A stretch of 64,000 nucleotides of DNA from Paenibacillus glycanilyticus (lineage in GTDB: Bacteria > Bacillota > Bacilli > Paenibacillales > Paenibacillaceae): NCBI RefSeq assembly GCF_023715145.1, contig NZ_JAMBNP010000008.1, forward strand, positions 1 through 64,000. Direction: 5' to 3'. Positions 62,750 through 64,000 of the stretch are shown in pieces. The notes under the pieces were generated by a model. That model was not told the origin of the DNA. It made no database searches and saw only the letters and a program-made list of their open reading frames with translations. Position 1 is the first letter of the stretch. Each line of letters starts with the position of its first letter. The position numbers and the translations under genes were made by a program.

Positions 62750-63145
62750 AATCCGTTTACTCCCGGTTACATCGTTATGTATTCTTAAACTCTATTATAC
62801 CAGCTATTCCACCCGCGAACCCGAACTCCTAAAAATTCGGCCGTACGTTCTCCAACGGATCAAACTGGACAAACTAATCGTTGTTTTACTAACAGAGGTT
62901 CTTGTCTCTGGCTGACGACTTCCGTTGTGTTGATGCTCTTGTCGTACGACAGCTTTACGCAGCAAGGTATCCGTGACTTACCACTTTCTGATTCACCAAT
63001 GCTGCATACTCTTGTGATATTCCCCTTCTATTAGACTGTCTAAAACTTTTAGAAAAATGGCGAGTTAGCACTAGAAACACTCAAGGTACAACAATATTCC
63101 AAATGATTTGACATTTAATTTATCATAATGCTACTGTGTACTTGA
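62750..63145. other. intergenic region between the SWIM/SNF2 operon and the VOC gene
   Basis: No ORF is supported. CTTGTCGTACGACAG at 62938-62952 is a palindrome also found in near-copies at 44117-44131 and 51297-51312. The motif GACTTCCGTTGTGTTGATG nearby resembles the repeat-family ends. Confidence 0.4.
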
Positions 63146-63155
63146 GGTGATCGGA

Positions 63156-63572
63156 ATGGCAGAAACAGCCAAAAGTATGTTTGTTAATTTTCCAGTAAAA
63201 GACCTGCAGAAATCCATGGAGTTTTTCACCGCGGTAGGTTTTGAATTCAACCCAAACTTTACTGACGACAAAGCAACCTGTATGGTCATCGGAGAAAATA
63301 TTAACGCTATGTTGTTGGTTGAAGAATATTTTAAGACCTTCACCAACAAAGAGATTTCCGATGCATCCAAAACGACCGAAGTCTTAATTGCATTGATGGT
63401 CGAGAGCCGCGAAAAAGTGGACAAGTTAGTTAACAGCGCAGTTGAAGCAGGTGGCAATATTGCAAAAGATACACAAGATCTCGGCTTCATGTATCAGAGA
63501 AGCTTCCTGGACCTAGACGGTCATCAATGGGAAATCGGCTTTATGGATGAAAGTGCGATCCCGCAGGGATAA
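63156..63572 (+). CDS. VOC family protein
   Basis: A 138-residue protein. MFVNFPVKDLQKSMEFFTAV opens the first VOC unit, and YQRSFLDLDGHQWEIGFMDE is the typical final strand with a metal-ligand Glu. ATG 63156 is chosen because AGGTGATCGG lies ahead; the GTG at 63147 sits inside that site. Function unspecified. Confidence 0.88.
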   Translation: MAETAKSMFVNFPVKDLQKSMEFFTAVGFEFNPNFTDDKATCMVIGENINAMLLVEEYFKTFTNKEISDASKTTEVLIALMVESREKVDKLVNSAVEAGGNIAKDTQDLGFMYQRSFLDLDGHQWEIGFMDESAIPQG

Positions 63573-63606
63573 GGATTTTGAGATTGTTCGTTTCATCATA
63601 CGCAGG

Positions 63607-63636
63607 GATGGTGTCTTGTGACGCCATCTCTTTTTC
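63607..63636 (+). terminator. terminator of the VOC gene
   Basis: GATGGTGTC, loop TTGT, GACGCCATC, then TCTTTTT. Confidence 0.8.
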
Positions 63637-63643
63637 ATTAGAC

Positions 63644-64000
63644 TCAGATATTCATTCTTTCAGGACCCGCAAGGATAAACTTCTCGGCTTGGTCAATCAG
63701 TGATTCTAATTCATTAACCGTATCCAGGACCAATTCATTTTCGAGAAAAAAGGTTGGTAAATTTCTGTAATATTCGTTTAGATCGGATAAATTCGTAATT
63801 AATTGATTTGGCAAGGGATTTTCACTACGTTCAACCAGACGTTTTGACCAAATTGTTTCATCACTACATATACAATGAATGATCTTTAACTCTCCCCCTT
63901 TTTCCTTCACCCATTGGTCTAAACCCAGTACATCGTCATTATTATTAAAACCGAAATCAAGAATGATGCTTGCATCGGAGTCAATTACTGTTTGTAACAG
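63644..64000 (-). CDS. P-loop kinase/AAA-type protein, C-terminal part (runs off the window)
   Basis: The frame is open to the window edge, giving at least 118 residues: ASIILDFGFNN, then KIIHCICSDETIWSKRLVER. The order strand-Asp, then strand, then DETIWSKRLVER, resembles the second half of small P-loop kinases (uridine kinase or Zeta-like), where a D-F strand precedes a lid with Arg. The P-loop itself lies outside the window, so the family is provisional. Confidence 0.55.
   Translation of the reverse strand: MLQTVIDSDASIILDFGFNNNDDVLGLDQWVKEKGGELKIIHCICSDETIWSKRLVERSENPLPNQLITNLSDLNEYYRNLPTFFLENELVLDTVNELESLIDQAEKFILAGPERMNI

Overview
The window looks like chromosomal DNA of a Paenibacillaceae member (Paenibacillus or a close relative). 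This rests on the 16S rRNA 5' end at the left edge, strong AGGAGG-type ribosome binding sites, many short transporter, regulator and glycosidase genes of the soil-Bacillales type, and frequent GCAGCTGATC-type terminator hairpins. Most genes are on the minus strand. There is no prophage, CRISPR array or intact insertion sequence.

Left part (1-17.7 kb). The 16S rRNA 5' end and its promoter lead left out of the window. Then come a TIMP-like secreted protein, a GNAT acetyltransferase, two serine beta-lactamase-like hydrolases, a ribbon-helix-helix protein paired with a second DNA polymerase beta clamp, a YjgB-like secreted protein, galactokinase, Nudix hydrolases and a decayed sugar-ABC permease. 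A heterodimeric ABC exporter follows, preceded by a 26-codon leader ORF and a terminator that look like an antibiotic-sensing attenuator. A phytanoyl-CoA dioxygenase-family gene divergent from an AraC regulator, a CBO0543-like membrane protein and a VOC protein complete this part.

Middle (17.7-40.4 kb). A peptide/oligosaccharide ABC transporter operon (binding protein, two permeases, two ATPases) continues into a HAD phosphatase, a LacI repressor and a truncated glycerophosphodiesterase. Its promoter sits between two TTAAA(C/G)CGGTTTAA palindromes, which suggests autoregulation by that LacI protein. Next are an internally deleted M20 peptidase, a large secreted GH81 beta-1,3-glucanase with five discoidin modules, two acetyltransferases, a LysR regulator fused to a MEKHLA domain, an ordinary LysR regulator, a GH19 chitinase with a beta-trefoil module and a beta-helix protein with carbohydrate-binding modules. 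The last two lack visible signal peptides. Glucanase and chitinase together suggest attack on fungal or similar cell walls.

Right part (40.4-64 kb). This is an accessory-looking, AT-rich stretch with small membrane proteins, an orphan undecaprenyl diphosphate synthase-like gene, and an unusual array of seven complete tRNAs plus one degenerate tRNA. The array is interleaved with tiny well-initiated ORFs and flanked by a YkuK-like RNase H-fold gene and a murB gene. Beyond it are a phosphotransferase, a MsrA-MsrB fusion lacking the MsrB catalytic cysteine, and a run of short orphan genes (PH domain, stalk domain, SUKH/immunity-like). The GC-rich SNF2 helicase/SWIM zinc-finger operon, a VOC protein and a partial P-loop-type gene end the window. 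A composite intergenic repeat (hairpin plus a CTAACGTCTCCCGTTAG-like motif) recurs through this part.
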